The position numbers and the translations under genes were made by a program. The notes under the pieces were generated by a model. The model did no database searches. It was not told where the DNA came from and saw only the letters and a program-made list of their open reading frames with translations. Positions 36,663 to 45,797 of a stretch of DNA of 64,000 nucleotides are shown here, one piece after another. The first letter of the stretch is position 1. Every line of letters starts with the position of its first letter. The DNA is taken from NCBI RefSeq assembly GCF_028369135.1, contig NZ_JAPWHW010000004.1:186001-250000 (forward strand). Reading direction: 5' to 3'. Source of the DNA: Roseovarius sp. ZX-A-9. Its GTDB lineage: Bacteria > Pseudomonadota > Alphaproteobacteria > Rhodobacterales > Rhodobacteraceae.

Positions 36663-38227
36663 AGCGCGTCCGAAACCAGCCGCGTCGGCCGGTCCCGCTC
36701 CAACCGTGCGGCCAGTTTCTGCAAAAGGCGCGCACGCTCCGCGTCCAACCCATCCAGACAGGCGGCGTGCAGGCGGTACATCATGTCCGGGCTGCGGCGC
36801 AGTTCATTCGGCTCACCGACAAACGCACGCGCCCCGCCTGGCACATTCCCAAGCGTGCGGGTGATCCGCCATACATCCGCGGCACTGCGCAGCTTGTGCC
36901 GCAGCGATCCAGCCTGCCGCGGCGGCGCCGTGAACCCTTCGGCAAACGGGATATCGGCATAATCCGGATAGGCCCGCGCGATCACGTCATTGTGCAACTG
37001 CTGGTCCTTCGTGACCGCATAGGGAAGCGACAGGCAAAAATTTGCAAACGCCTCATCCAGGTAAGGGCAAAATACGATTTCTGATTTTGAAAGAATGGCT
37101 TGCGGAACAAAGTTTATCTCTCTCCTTGTGCGGTGATACAGCCAAAACACCTGATACGGGTCCGGCGCATCCGCGTACTCGGCCACCGCGCGGCCGATGT
37201 AATCCAGCACCTCTTCGTCCATCCCCGGCGAATAGAGCGGCCCCGCGCCCTGCCCCCAATGCTCCTTCGAGACGACCCGCCCGTGCCCCTGGACCAGACC
37301 GCGGGCGATGCCCACATAGTCATCGGCATGTGCCAGACGGTAGAACCGGTCCGCATCTCCGTCAGGGTTGGTCAGGATATCTCCCGCGATCCCGTCAAAG
37401 GCAGCACCCTCCCGCTCCATTACATAATCGTGCAGCGGCATCATCTGGGCGTGTTCCTCGGCGCACAGACTGGTCATCACGATGGCACGCATTCCGTCGG
37501 CCAGGCGCGGACGGGCATGGCCCAGCACATCGTGGTGCACACCCGCGCGGGTCGCGAGCGCGCGGGCGGCCAGCGCCTCGGCGTTCATGGCGCCGCCATT
37601 GTGGTGGAAGGTGACGCAAGCGTCCGGCCGACGCCCCTGATGCAGCATTTCCAGCAGGATATGGCGCGAATCCCGTCCACCACTGAGCGGCAGGGTCAGC
37701 GGCCCGTCCCAGCCCGCGAGAATGCCGCGCATCGCAGCGCGGAAATGTTCCGTCATGCCCTCCACCGCGCTCTCGCGGCTGATCTGCTGGGCCTTTGGCA
37801 CGGGCACGCCGCCCTCGATACGCAATTCACCCGCCTGCCATGTCAGCCGCGCGCCCGGCGGCAGGGTCCGCACATATGCAAGCGGGGTGTCATCATGGAT
37901 GAAAATGCCCATCCGGTGGAACACCGCCAGCGCCCGGTGGTCAAGCGTCGTATCACAGCCCAGCGCCACCAGTTCCAACAGTGACGAAGACACCGCGAGC
38001 GTGCCATCCTTTTCATAAACAAAAAGGTTGAAAAAACCGAACGGATCGACCTCGGCCGTCAGCCGCGTCCCGTCCCAGACCCACCGCGCCCAGAGCCGCC
38101 CGACGCCAGTATCGCGCAGCACCGGGTCCGACTGCCAGCGCGACTGCCCGGCGACATCCGCGCGCCCGTCCCGCCAGCGAAGGCGGAGATAAGGCGCTTG
38201 CGCCGTCTCGTCGGTGGGTCGGGTCAT
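36659..38227 (-). CDS. Asparagine-synthase-like protein without the glutaminase cysteine
   Basis: A 522-residue protein of the asparagine synthetase B family. The PP-loop is LPLSGGRDSRHILLEM (about residues 178-193), which binds ATP and activates a carboxylate. The N-terminal part keeps remains of the Ntn glutaminase fold (DPFGFFNLFVYEKDG) but does not start with Met-Cys and has no candidate catalytic Cys near the N-terminus, so glutamine hydrolysis is unlikely. In polysaccharide loci such proteins are thought to amidate uronic acids or join amino groups, with free ammonia or another amine; this is inferred. It is the first gene of the coupled operon with two glycosyltransferases. Confidence 0.82.
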   Translation of the reverse strand: MTRPTDETAQAPYLRLRWRDGRADVAGQSRWQSDPVLRDTGVGRLWARWVWDGTRLTAEVDPFGFFNLFVYEKDGTLAVSSSLLELVALGCDTTLDHRALAVFHRMGIFIHDDTPLAYVRTLPPGARLTWQAGELRIEGGVPVPKAQQISRESAVEGMTEHFRAAMRGILAGWDGPLTLPLSGGRDSRHILLEMLHQGRRPDACVTFHHNGGAMNAEALAARALATRAGVHHDVLGHARPRLADGMRAIVMTSLCAEEHAQMMPLHDYVMEREGAAFDGIAGDILTNPDGDADRFYRLAHADDYVGIARGLVQGHGRVVSKEHWGQGAGPLYSPGMDEEVLDYIGRAVAEYADAPDPYQVFWLYHRTRREINFVPQAILSKSEIVFCPYLDEAFANFCLSLPYAVTKDQQLHNDVIARAYPDYADIPFAEGFTAPPRQAGSLRHKLRSAADVWRITRTLGNVPGGARAFVGEPNELRRSPDMMYRLHAACLDGLDAERARLLQKLAARLERDRPTRLVSDAL

Positions 38228-38431
38228 GTTTGCGCTCTCTTTTTCCCGGGTCGACGCGCGCCGGGCAATTGTCGGGCATAAAAGGGGATTGCGCGTGCAA
38301 CGGCAATCACAAAGCGGACATTTCGGTAGAATCGGAGGCCCGCTGCGGCTTGCCAGCCTCGGTGGTACCGCCTGACAAGCCGCGCCAACTGGCCGCCACC
38401 CCCAAAGGGCGCGCGCGCCGTTGGAGCGGGG

Positions 38432-40171
38432 TCAGCCGCGTTTTTTCGGGGGCATCAGATCGGTGATGGTGCCCTCGTACATCTCGGCGGCAAAGTTGAC
38501 GGTTTCACTCAGCGTCGGGTGTGGGTGGATGGTGTGGCCCAAGTCGATCGCATCGGCGCCCATCTCGATGGCCAACGCCACTTCGGCAATCAGTTCGCCC
38601 GCGCCGGTGCCGGTGATGGCCGCGCCCAGCACCCGGTCGGTTTCGGGATCGAACAGCACCTTGGTCATCCCCTCGGGACGGCCGTTGCTCAGCGCCCGGC
38701 CCGAGGCGGCCCAAGGGAACACGCCCTTCGCCAGCTTGATGCCGCGCGCCTTCGCCTCGGTCTCGGTCAGCCCGACCCACGCCACTTCGGGGTCTGTATA
38801 GGCCACTGACGGGATCACCTTTGCATCAAAGAACCGCTTGTGTCCTGCCGCGACCTCGGCCGCCACCTTGCCCTCGTGAACCGCCTTGTGCGCCAGCATC
38901 GGCTGGCCCACCACGTCGCCTATGGCAAAGATATGCGGCACGCCGGTGCGCTGCTGGCGGTCGACCGCTATAAAGCCGCGCTCGTCCACGGCCACGCCGG
39001 CCTTTTCGGCCCCGATCGCCGCGCCGTTCGGGCGGCGGCCCACCGCCACCAGCACCTTGTCGAACGTGTCGGTGCTCTCGCCGCCATCGCCCTGCATCGT
39101 GACCCTGAGGCCCTTTTTCCTCGCCTCGACCGCCGTTACCTTGGTGTTCGTCAGGACCGCCTCGTAGCGCGCCTCGATGCGCTTCATCAAAGGTTTCACG
39201 ATGTCCTTGTCGGCGCCGGGGATGATCTGGTCCATGAACTCGACAACGGTCACACGCGCTCCCAGCGCGTCGTAGACACAGGCCATCTCCAGCCCGATGA
39301 TGCCGCCGCCCAGCACCAGCAGGCGCTCGGGCACGCCATCAAGCTCGAGCGCTCCGGTGCTGTCGATCACCCGCGCGTCGTCATGCGGGATGAACGGCAG
39401 TTTTACCGGCGCGGACCCCGCAGCGATGATGCACTGGTCGAAACTGACGCTGCTGGTGGTGCCCTCCGCGCCCACGACCTCGATCATGTTGGGCCCGGTA
39501 AAGCTGCCATAGCCGGTCACGACCTGCACTTTGCGGGCCTTCGCCAGCCCGGCGAGCCCGCCGGTCAACTGGCGCACGATGCCGTCCTTCCAGCCGCGCA
39601 ACTTGTCGATATCGACCGTCGGCGCAGCAAAGCTGATACCGTGTTCCCCCATCTCGGCGGCCTCGGTGATCACCTTGGCGCCGTGCAGCAGCGCCTTGGA
39701 CGGGATGCAACCGACGTTGAGACAGACCCCACCCAGCGTCGGGAATTTCTCGATCAGGATCACGTCCAGCCCCAGGTCGGCGGCACGGAACGCGGCCGTG
39801 TAACCGCCCGGCCCTGAACCCAGCACAACCAGCGCGGCATGCAGATCGCCCCGGCCTGCCGCAGTGCCGCTGGCGGCGACGGATTTTGGTGCGGCGGGGG
39901 CCTCTTCCGCCCCTTGCGACGCCTTGTCGACCTCATCGCCCGCGGCCGCCTCCAGCACCATGATCACGTCGCCCTGGTTGACCTTGTCGCCCGGTGCCAC
40001 TTTGATCACGGCCACCTTGCCCGCCGCCGGGCTGGGCACTTCCATCGTCGCCTTATCGGACTCCAGCTCGATCAATGGATCCTCGGCGCGGACGGTGTCG
40101 CCCACGCTGACGAGCACGGTGATCACCGGCACATCCTTGAAATCGCCGATATCGGGTACTTTCACATCCAT
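38432..40171 (-). CDS. lpdA: Dihydrolipoyl dehydrogenase (E3) with N-terminal lipoyl domain
   Basis: A 579-residue flavoprotein of the pyruvate dehydrogenase complex. Residues 1-80 are a lipoyl domain with the lipoylated lysine in ESDKATMEVPSP. The E3 part follows: FAD motif VLGSGPGGYTAAFRA, redox disulfide GGVCLNVGCIPSKALLH, NAD motif VLGGGIIGLEMA and a C-terminal HPHPTLSE segment. It reoxidises the dihydrolipoyl groups of AceF and reduces NAD. The fused lipoyl domain is not present in most E3 proteins; it is known from some beta- and gammaproteobacterial PDH operons. It ends the aceE-aceF-lpd operon, 12 bases after aceF. Confidence 0.96.
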   Translation of the reverse strand: MDVKVPDIGDFKDVPVITVLVSVGDTVRAEDPLIELESDKATMEVPSPAAGKVAVIKVAPGDKVNQGDVIMVLEAAAGDEVDKASQGAEEAPAAPKSVAASGTAAGRGDLHAALVVLGSGPGGYTAAFRAADLGLDVILIEKFPTLGGVCLNVGCIPSKALLHGAKVITEAAEMGEHGISFAAPTVDIDKLRGWKDGIVRQLTGGLAGLAKARKVQVVTGYGSFTGPNMIEVVGAEGTTSSVSFDQCIIAAGSAPVKLPFIPHDDARVIDSTGALELDGVPERLLVLGGGIIGLEMACVYDALGARVTVVEFMDQIIPGADKDIVKPLMKRIEARYEAVLTNTKVTAVEARKKGLRVTMQGDGGESTDTFDKVLVAVGRRPNGAAIGAEKAGVAVDERGFIAVDRQQRTGVPHIFAIGDVVGQPMLAHKAVHEGKVAAEVAAGHKRFFDAKVIPSVAYTDPEVAWVGLTETEAKARGIKLAKGVFPWAASGRALSNGRPEGMTKVLFDPETDRVLGAAITGTGAGELIAEVALAIEMGADAIDLGHTIHPHPTLSETVNFAAEMYEGTITDLMPPKKRG

Positions 40172-40183
40172 TTCTGCGCCCCC

Positions 40184-41440
40184 TTACAGCATCAGCCGGC
40201 GCACATCGCCGAGCAAGTATTTGAGTGTCGCGCAGAACCGCGCCGCCAGTGCACCGTCGATGGCGCGGTGATCGTAACTGAGGCTCAACGGCTGCATGTT
40301 GCGCGGCTGGAATGCCTCGCCATCCCAGACCGGCGCCATCTTCGATCGCGTGAGGCCCAGAATTGCCACCTCGGGCGCGTTGACGATCGGCGTGAACGAC
40401 GTGCCGCCGATCCCGCCCAGCGACGAGATGGTGAAGGTGGCCCCCGCCATGTCGTCGCCCTTGAGCTTGCCATCCCGCGCCTTGGCGCTGAGATCGCCCA
40501 ATTCCTTGCTGATCTCCACGATGCCTTTGCGGTCGGCGTCGCGGATCACAGGCACCATTAGCCCGTTCGGGGTATCTGCTGCAAAACCAATGTTGTAGAA
40601 GGATTTCCTGATCAGCTTGTCACCATCGGGATGGATCGAGCTATTGACCTCCCAATGGGTTTTCAACGCAGAGACGCTGGCCTTGACCACGAAGCTCAGC
40701 AACGTGACGCGGTAGCCCTCCTGTTTGGCCTGCGCGTCCAGCTCGCGCCGGTAGGCGTCGAGATCGGTGATGTCCGCCTCTTCGTTATGGGTCACATGCG
40801 GGATGTTGAGCCAAGAGCGGTGCAGCGCCGGGCCGCTCAGCTTCTTGATGCGCGGCATCTCCACATCCTCGACGGGCCCGAATTTCGAGAAGTCCACCGT
40901 CGGGATCGGCGGGATGCCCATGCCGCCTGACACCGGCCCAGACGCAGCAGGGGCTGCGGAAGATTTGAACGATGCCGTCACGTCCTCGCGCAGGATCCGG
41001 CCCTTGCGGCCCGTGCCCGCGATCCGGTTGAGATCGACATCGAGGCTGCGGGCAAAGGCGCGCACTGACGGCGAGGCATGAATGCCGGTAAAGTCGGGAG
41101 CTGTCATCGGCGCGGCGTCTGCCTGTGAGGCGGGCGGTGCAGCCGAGGTTGTCGGTGCGGCGGCTGGGGCCGCAGGCTCTGCCTTTGCCGGTGCTGCCTC
41201 TGCCCCGTCGCCTTCGAGCACCAGCAAAAGCGCGCCCTGCGACACCCGGTCACCCGGCTTCACCTTGATCTCGGCCACCTTGCCTGCGGCCGGGCTGGGC
41301 ACTTCCATCGTCGCCTTGTCGCTCTCCAGCTCAACCAGCGGATCCTCTGCGGCCACCATGTCGCCCACGGCCACCAGCACCGTGATCACGGGCACATCTT
41401 CAAAATCGCCGATATCAGGGACTTGCACGTCTATTGTCAT
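40184..41440 (-). CDS. aceF: Dihydrolipoamide acetyltransferase (E2) of pyruvate dehydrogenase
   Basis: A 418-residue core enzyme: one N-terminal lipoyl domain (lysine in ESDKATMEVPSP, about residue 43), an alanine/proline-rich linker, the peripheral subunit-binding domain (ASPSVRAFARSLDVDLNRI, then GTGRKGRI) and the catalytic domain with SYDHRAIDGA near the C-terminus. It transfers the acetyl group to CoA. Only one lipoyl domain is present, against three in E. coli AceF. The lipoyl domain is highly similar to that fused to the neighbouring E3, suggesting duplication. It lies between aceE and lpd with short gaps. Confidence 0.96.
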   Translation of the reverse strand: MTIDVQVPDIGDFEDVPVITVLVAVGDMVAAEDPLVELESDKATMEVPSPAAGKVAEIKVKPGDRVSQGALLLVLEGDGAEAAPAKAEPAAPAAAPTTSAAPPASQADAAPMTAPDFTGIHASPSVRAFARSLDVDLNRIAGTGRKGRILREDVTASFKSSAAPAASGPVSGGMGIPPIPTVDFSKFGPVEDVEMPRIKKLSGPALHRSWLNIPHVTHNEEADITDLDAYRRELDAQAKQEGYRVTLLSFVVKASVSALKTHWEVNSSIHPDGDKLIRKSFYNIGFAADTPNGLMVPVIRDADRKGIVEISKELGDLSAKARDGKLKGDDMAGATFTISSLGGIGGTSFTPIVNAPEVAILGLTRSKMAPVWDGEAFQPRNMQPLSLSYDHRAIDGALAARFCATLKYLLGDVRRLML

Positions 41441-41481
41441 ATCATCTGTCCTCTTTTTCTATCCCGATCACACCCGACTGG

Positions 41482-44139
41482 TCACACCAGTCTCGGGTTC
41501 GGCTTGGCGCCGTCGATGTCGTATTTCTTCAGGGCTTTCTTCAGATCAGCCTCGCTGATCGCGCCGTCGCGCCACAGATCGGTCATCGCCGCCGCCGCGA
41601 TATGCGCCGCGTCCACTTCGAAGAACCGCCGCAGGTTGGCGCGGCTGTCAGAGCGCCCGAAACCGTCGGTGCCCAGCACCGTGTAACGCCCCGGCACAAA
41701 GGCGCGGATCTGCTCGGAATAGCTCTTGATGTAGTCCGTGGCGCAGATCACCGGCCCCTTGAGGCCCTTCATTACTTGCGTCACATACGGCACCCGCTCC
41801 TTGCCCAACGGATTCAGCCTGTTGTGGCGCAGCGCATCCTGCCCGTCGCGCGCCAGTTCGTTCATCGACGTGGCCGACCAGATATCCGACGTGATGCCGA
41901 AATCGGCCTTCAGCATCTCGGCCGCTTTCATGGCCTGCATCAGGATCGTCCCGGACCCCATGAGATTGACATGCTTCTTCCCCGGCCGGGCGGTCTTGCG
42001 CATCCGGTAGAGCCCCTTGAGAATCCCCTCTTCGACGCCCTCGGGCATGTCGGGATGAACGTAGTTCTCGTTCATCAGCGTGAGGTAGAAGAACACATCC
42101 TCCTGCTCTACATACATCCGCTGCAACCCGCGCTGGATGATAACCGCCACCTCGTAGCTGAAAGTCGGATCATAGCTGATGCAATTGGGGATCGTGCCCG
42201 CCAGCACATGGCTGTGCCCGTCCTCGTGCTGCAAGCCTTCGCCGTTCAATGTGGTGCGCCCCGCCGTGCCGCCCAGCATGAAGCCGCGCGCCCGGCTGTC
42301 GCCTGCCGCCCATGCCAGATCGCCGATCCGCTGGAAGCCGAACATCGAATAATAAATGTAGAACGGCACCATCGGCACGCCGTGGTTGGAATAGGACGTG
42401 GCCGCCGCGATCCAGTCCGACATCGCGCCGGCTTCGTTGATGCCTTCCTGCAGCACCTGCCCGTCGATGCTCTCGCGGTAAAACATCATCTGTTCGGCAT
42501 CCTGCGGCGTGTAGTTCTGCCCCAGCGGGTTGTAGATCCCCACCGAGCGGAACAGCCCCTCCATCCCGAAGGTGCGGCTCTCGTCGGGCACGATCGGCAC
42601 CACGTTGCGCCCCATCTTCTTGTCGCGCAACAGCGTCGTCAGGATCCTGACGAAAGCCATCGTGGTCGAGATTTCGCGATCTCCGGTGCCCTTTGTCTGC
42701 GCCTCGAACACCTCCAGCCCCGGCACCTCCAGCTTGGGCGCATCGCGCCATTGTCGCTGCGGGAACGGGCCACCCAAGGCATCGCGTCGTGCCTTGAGAT
42801 AGGCGCGCTGCTCGTCGTTCAGCGCCACCAAAGGCGCGCCGGCTACATCCTCGTCCGACACTGGAATGTCGAACCGGTCGCGGAAGTGCCGAAGCTGGTC
42901 GGTGGTCATCTTCTTTTGCTGGTGGGTGATATTCTGCCCTTCGCCCGCCGCGCCCATGCCAAGCCCCTTGACCGTCTTGACCAGCAGAACGGTCGGCTTG
43001 CCCTGCGTCTCGGACGCCCGCTTGAACGCGGTATAAACCTTGCGCGGCGAATGCCCGCCGCGGCGCAGCGCCCAGATCTGGTCGTCAGACCAGTCCGCCA
43101 CGAGCGCCGCCGTCTCGGGGTATTTGCCGAAGAAATGTTCGCGGATATAAGCGCCGTCCTTCGATTTGAACGTCTGGTAGTCGCCATCCACCGTCTCATC
43201 CATCAACTGCCGCAGACGGCCGGTTTCATCCTTTTCCAGCAACTCGTCCCAGCCCTTGCCCCACAAGAGCTTGATCACGTTCCAGCCCGAGCCGCGAAAG
43301 CCACCTTCCAGCTCCTGCACGATCTTGCCGTTGCCACGAACCGGCCCGTCCAGCCGTTGCAGGTTGCAGTTGACCACGAAAATCAGGTTATCCAGCTTCT
43401 CGCGCGCCGCCAGACCGATCGCGCCCAGGCTTTCGGGTTCGTCCATCTCGCCATCGCCTAGGAAACACCACACCTTGCGGTCGGCCATGTCGATATGGCC
43501 CCGGTTGTGCATGTATTTCATGAAACGTGCCTGATAGATCGCCATCAACGGCCCCAGCCCCATGCTGACCGTCGGAAACTGCCAGTAATCGGGCATCAAC
43601 CACGGGTGCGGATAGGAACTCAGACCATTGCCGCCCACTTCCGAGCGGAAATTGTCCATCTGCTCGGCGCTGATCCGCCCCTCCATGAACGAGCGCGCAT
43701 AGATCCCCGGCACGACATGGCCTTGGAAAAACACCAGATCGCCGCCGTGGTTTTCATTCCGCGCCCGCCAAAAGTGGTTGAGGCCGATGTCGTACATCGT
43801 CGCCGAAGACGCAAATGACGCGATGTGACCGCCATATTCGCTGCTGATCTTGTTGCGCCGCACCACCGTCGCCATCGCGTTCCACCGGTTGATCGTCCGG
43901 ATCCGCCATTCCATCGCGATGTCGCCGTAATCGCCGATCTGCTCCTCGACGGGGATCGTGTTCTGGTACCCTGTTGTGTCCGAAAATGGCAGATCAGCCC
44001 CCGCTTCGCGCGCAACACGAACGGCGCGGTCCAAAAGGTAATGCGCCCGCCCTGTCCCCTCACGCGCAAGAACATCCTCAATCGATTCCTCCCATTCGCG
44101 CGTCTCGATTGGGTCAATGTCATCGGATTTATCGGTCAT
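41482..44139 (-). CDS. aceE: Pyruvate dehydrogenase E1 component, homodimeric type
   Basis: An 885-residue thiamine-diphosphate enzyme, matching in length the homodimeric E1 of enterobacteria. The ThDP/Mg motif GDGEMDEPESLG with NCNLQRLDGPVRGNGKIVQELE is present at about residues 230-285, and the C-terminal domain keeps LGTDGFGRSD. It decarboxylates pyruvate and reductively acetylates the lipoyl domain of AceF. Most alphaproteobacteria instead use a heterotetrameric PdhA/PdhB E1, so this operon is atypical for the group. A 291-bp gap upstream, without another gene, should hold the promoter. Confidence 0.97.
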   Translation of the reverse strand: MTDKSDDIDPIETREWEESIEDVLAREGTGRAHYLLDRAVRVAREAGADLPFSDTTGYQNTIPVEEQIGDYGDIAMEWRIRTINRWNAMATVVRRNKISSEYGGHIASFASSATMYDIGLNHFWRARNENHGGDLVFFQGHVVPGIYARSFMEGRISAEQMDNFRSEVGGNGLSSYPHPWLMPDYWQFPTVSMGLGPLMAIYQARFMKYMHNRGHIDMADRKVWCFLGDGEMDEPESLGAIGLAAREKLDNLIFVVNCNLQRLDGPVRGNGKIVQELEGGFRGSGWNVIKLLWGKGWDELLEKDETGRLRQLMDETVDGDYQTFKSKDGAYIREHFFGKYPETAALVADWSDDQIWALRRGGHSPRKVYTAFKRASETQGKPTVLLVKTVKGLGMGAAGEGQNITHQQKKMTTDQLRHFRDRFDIPVSDEDVAGAPLVALNDEQRAYLKARRDALGGPFPQRQWRDAPKLEVPGLEVFEAQTKGTGDREISTTMAFVRILTTLLRDKKMGRNVVPIVPDESRTFGMEGLFRSVGIYNPLGQNYTPQDAEQMMFYRESIDGQVLQEGINEAGAMSDWIAAATSYSNHGVPMVPFYIYYSMFGFQRIGDLAWAAGDSRARGFMLGGTAGRTTLNGEGLQHEDGHSHVLAGTIPNCISYDPTFSYEVAVIIQRGLQRMYVEQEDVFFYLTLMNENYVHPDMPEGVEEGILKGLYRMRKTARPGKKHVNLMGSGTILMQAMKAAEMLKADFGITSDIWSATSMNELARDGQDALRHNRLNPLGKERVPYVTQVMKGLKGPVICATDYIKSYSEQIRAFVPGRYTVLGTDGFGRSDSRANLRRFFEVDAAHIAAAAMTDLWRDGAISEADLKKALKKYDIDGAKPNPRLV

Positions 44140-44430
44140 TCTCGGCTCCTGAAAAGAAGGGGGATTTCATGCATGGGACCGGGGCGTTGACGACCCTCTC
44201 GGACCCGGTCTGTATCCCGGGGGCAATCATCGTCTGCGGCGCGCCAGCACTGTCGATCCGAAATCGTCTGCATGGCCCCCCAAACATTATCTGCCGCGCC
44301 CGCCGTTGCCGCACCCGACGCAAGGGCGGGTGTCACGGCTGCGCGCTCGCGCATGTTTTCGTCAACACCAGAGTGGCGGCTTGGCGGGGATTTGGCAATG
44401 CCCGCGTTTTTCAGGCAGATCGAGGGCTGG

Positions 44431-45720
44431 TCAGCGAGCGATGATGATATCGGCGCAGAGCCCGCCCAGACGTTCGGACTGCCCCAACCGCAAGCTGCCC
44501 CCGTGGACGCGCGCCACATCCGCCGCGATCGACAAGCCCAGCCCCACGCCTGTCCCCTTGTCCTGATTGCGGCCCGGCTCCAGCCGGGTAAAGGCGCGCG
44601 TGGCCTCTTCGCGGCGGTCGGGGGGAATGCCCGGCCCGTCATCCTCGACCCGTATACGCAGCGACCGTTCGCTCAGACGCACCGACACTTCAGCTAGGCT
44701 GCCATAGCGCACCGCGTTGCCAATCAGGTTTTCGACCGCGCGGCGAATACCCGCCTCGCGCAGTCGCAACTGGCCGCTGCCGCTGACCTTGTGCAGTGTC
44801 GCCGGAATTCGGGCCCGCTCGCAATCCGAGACGATCTGCCGGACCAGGGCGACGGGATCGATCAGCTCCGTCTCCCCTTCAGCCGCATCGCGGGCAAAGG
44901 CCAGGAATTCATCCAGCAGCCGCTCCATGTCGCGGACATCGCGCAGCATCGGCTCGCGCTCTTCCTCGTCATCCAGCATTGCCAGGCTTAACCGGAGCCG
45001 GGTCAACGGCGTGCGCATGTCATGGCTGACCCCCGACAGCATCAGCGTTCGCTGCTCGATCTGCCGCTCGATCCGGGCGCGCATGTTGACGAATGCCAGC
45101 CCTGCGGCGCGCACCTCATTGGCGCCCGCCGGACGGTAGACCACGCTTTCGCCCCGCCCGAATGCCGCGGCGGCCGCCGCCAGTCGGGTGATGGGCCGCA
45201 ACTGATTGCGCAGGTAGAGAAAGGCAATGAGCGTCATCAACGCCCCGAACACCGCCATGTTGACAAACAGCTGATGCGGATTCGCCGCCGAGACCCGCCG
45301 CCGGTCAAACTGCAGTTCGACGGGCCCGGCCTCGGTCTGGATGTACAGCGACACCAACTGGCTGTCGGCCAATGACACCGATCGCAGCGTTGGCAGCAGC
45401 CGATTGAATTCACGGATCACGATGATGCCGCTGAAATCATACCAGTACCGGATATCGCTCTGGGGCACGGCTTCCTGGGCGACCGGTGTGACGGAGATGG
45501 CCAGGATGGCGGCATCGCGCGGCTCCGACCGCTTGTCCAGCACCAGCCGGACCTCGCGCGCGGTGGCGGTGGTCATCTGCTTGGTCACGCCCTCGATCAG
45601 ACGCTGCACCGACACGACCGACACCACCACCAGCACCGAGATCACCGGCAGCAGCAGGATCAGCGCCGCCCGGCCATAAAGGCCACGCGGCATATATCGT
45701 TTGAGCCAGGCGAAAGACAT
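44431..45720 (-). CDS. EnvZ-like sensor histidine kinase
   Basis: A 429-residue membrane kinase. Membrane helices near residues 18-38 and 150-172 flank a periplasmic sensor of about 110 residues; a HAMP linker follows, then the H-box SHDMRTPLTRLRL (His about 231), N-box ENLIGNAVRYG, and G-boxes VEDDGPGIP and GTGVGLGLSIA. It should phosphorylate an OmpR-type response regulator, but no regulator gene is adjacent: upstream is a divergent hydrolase gene and downstream is aceE. The signal is unknown. The H-box with proline after the threonine (RTPLTRL) is typical of EnvZ-type kinases. Confidence 0.9.
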   Translation of the reverse strand: MSFAWLKRYMPRGLYGRAALILLLPVISVLVVVSVVSVQRLIEGVTKQMTTATAREVRLVLDKRSEPRDAAILAISVTPVAQEAVPQSDIRYWYDFSGIIVIREFNRLLPTLRSVSLADSQLVSLYIQTEAGPVELQFDRRRVSAANPHQLFVNMAVFGALMTLIAFLYLRNQLRPITRLAAAAAAFGRGESVVYRPAGANEVRAAGLAFVNMRARIERQIEQRTLMLSGVSHDMRTPLTRLRLSLAMLDDEEEREPMLRDVRDMERLLDEFLAFARDAAEGETELIDPVALVRQIVSDCERARIPATLHKVSGSGQLRLREAGIRRAVENLIGNAVRYGSLAEVSVRLSERSLRIRVEDDGPGIPPDRREEATRAFTRLEPGRNQDKGTGVGLGLSIAADVARVHGGSLRLGQSERLGGLCADIIIAR

Positions 45721-45797
45721 GGGATAAGCCTAACCGGCGTACCGCCCGGCGCAAGCCGTTTCGCCATCGCCGCAACAATCCCGGGAGCCACCCGCCG

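Noticed and set aside
41434..43461. 675-codon plus-strand frame over aceE
   Set aside because: Shadow of a well-conserved enzyme gene on the other strand.
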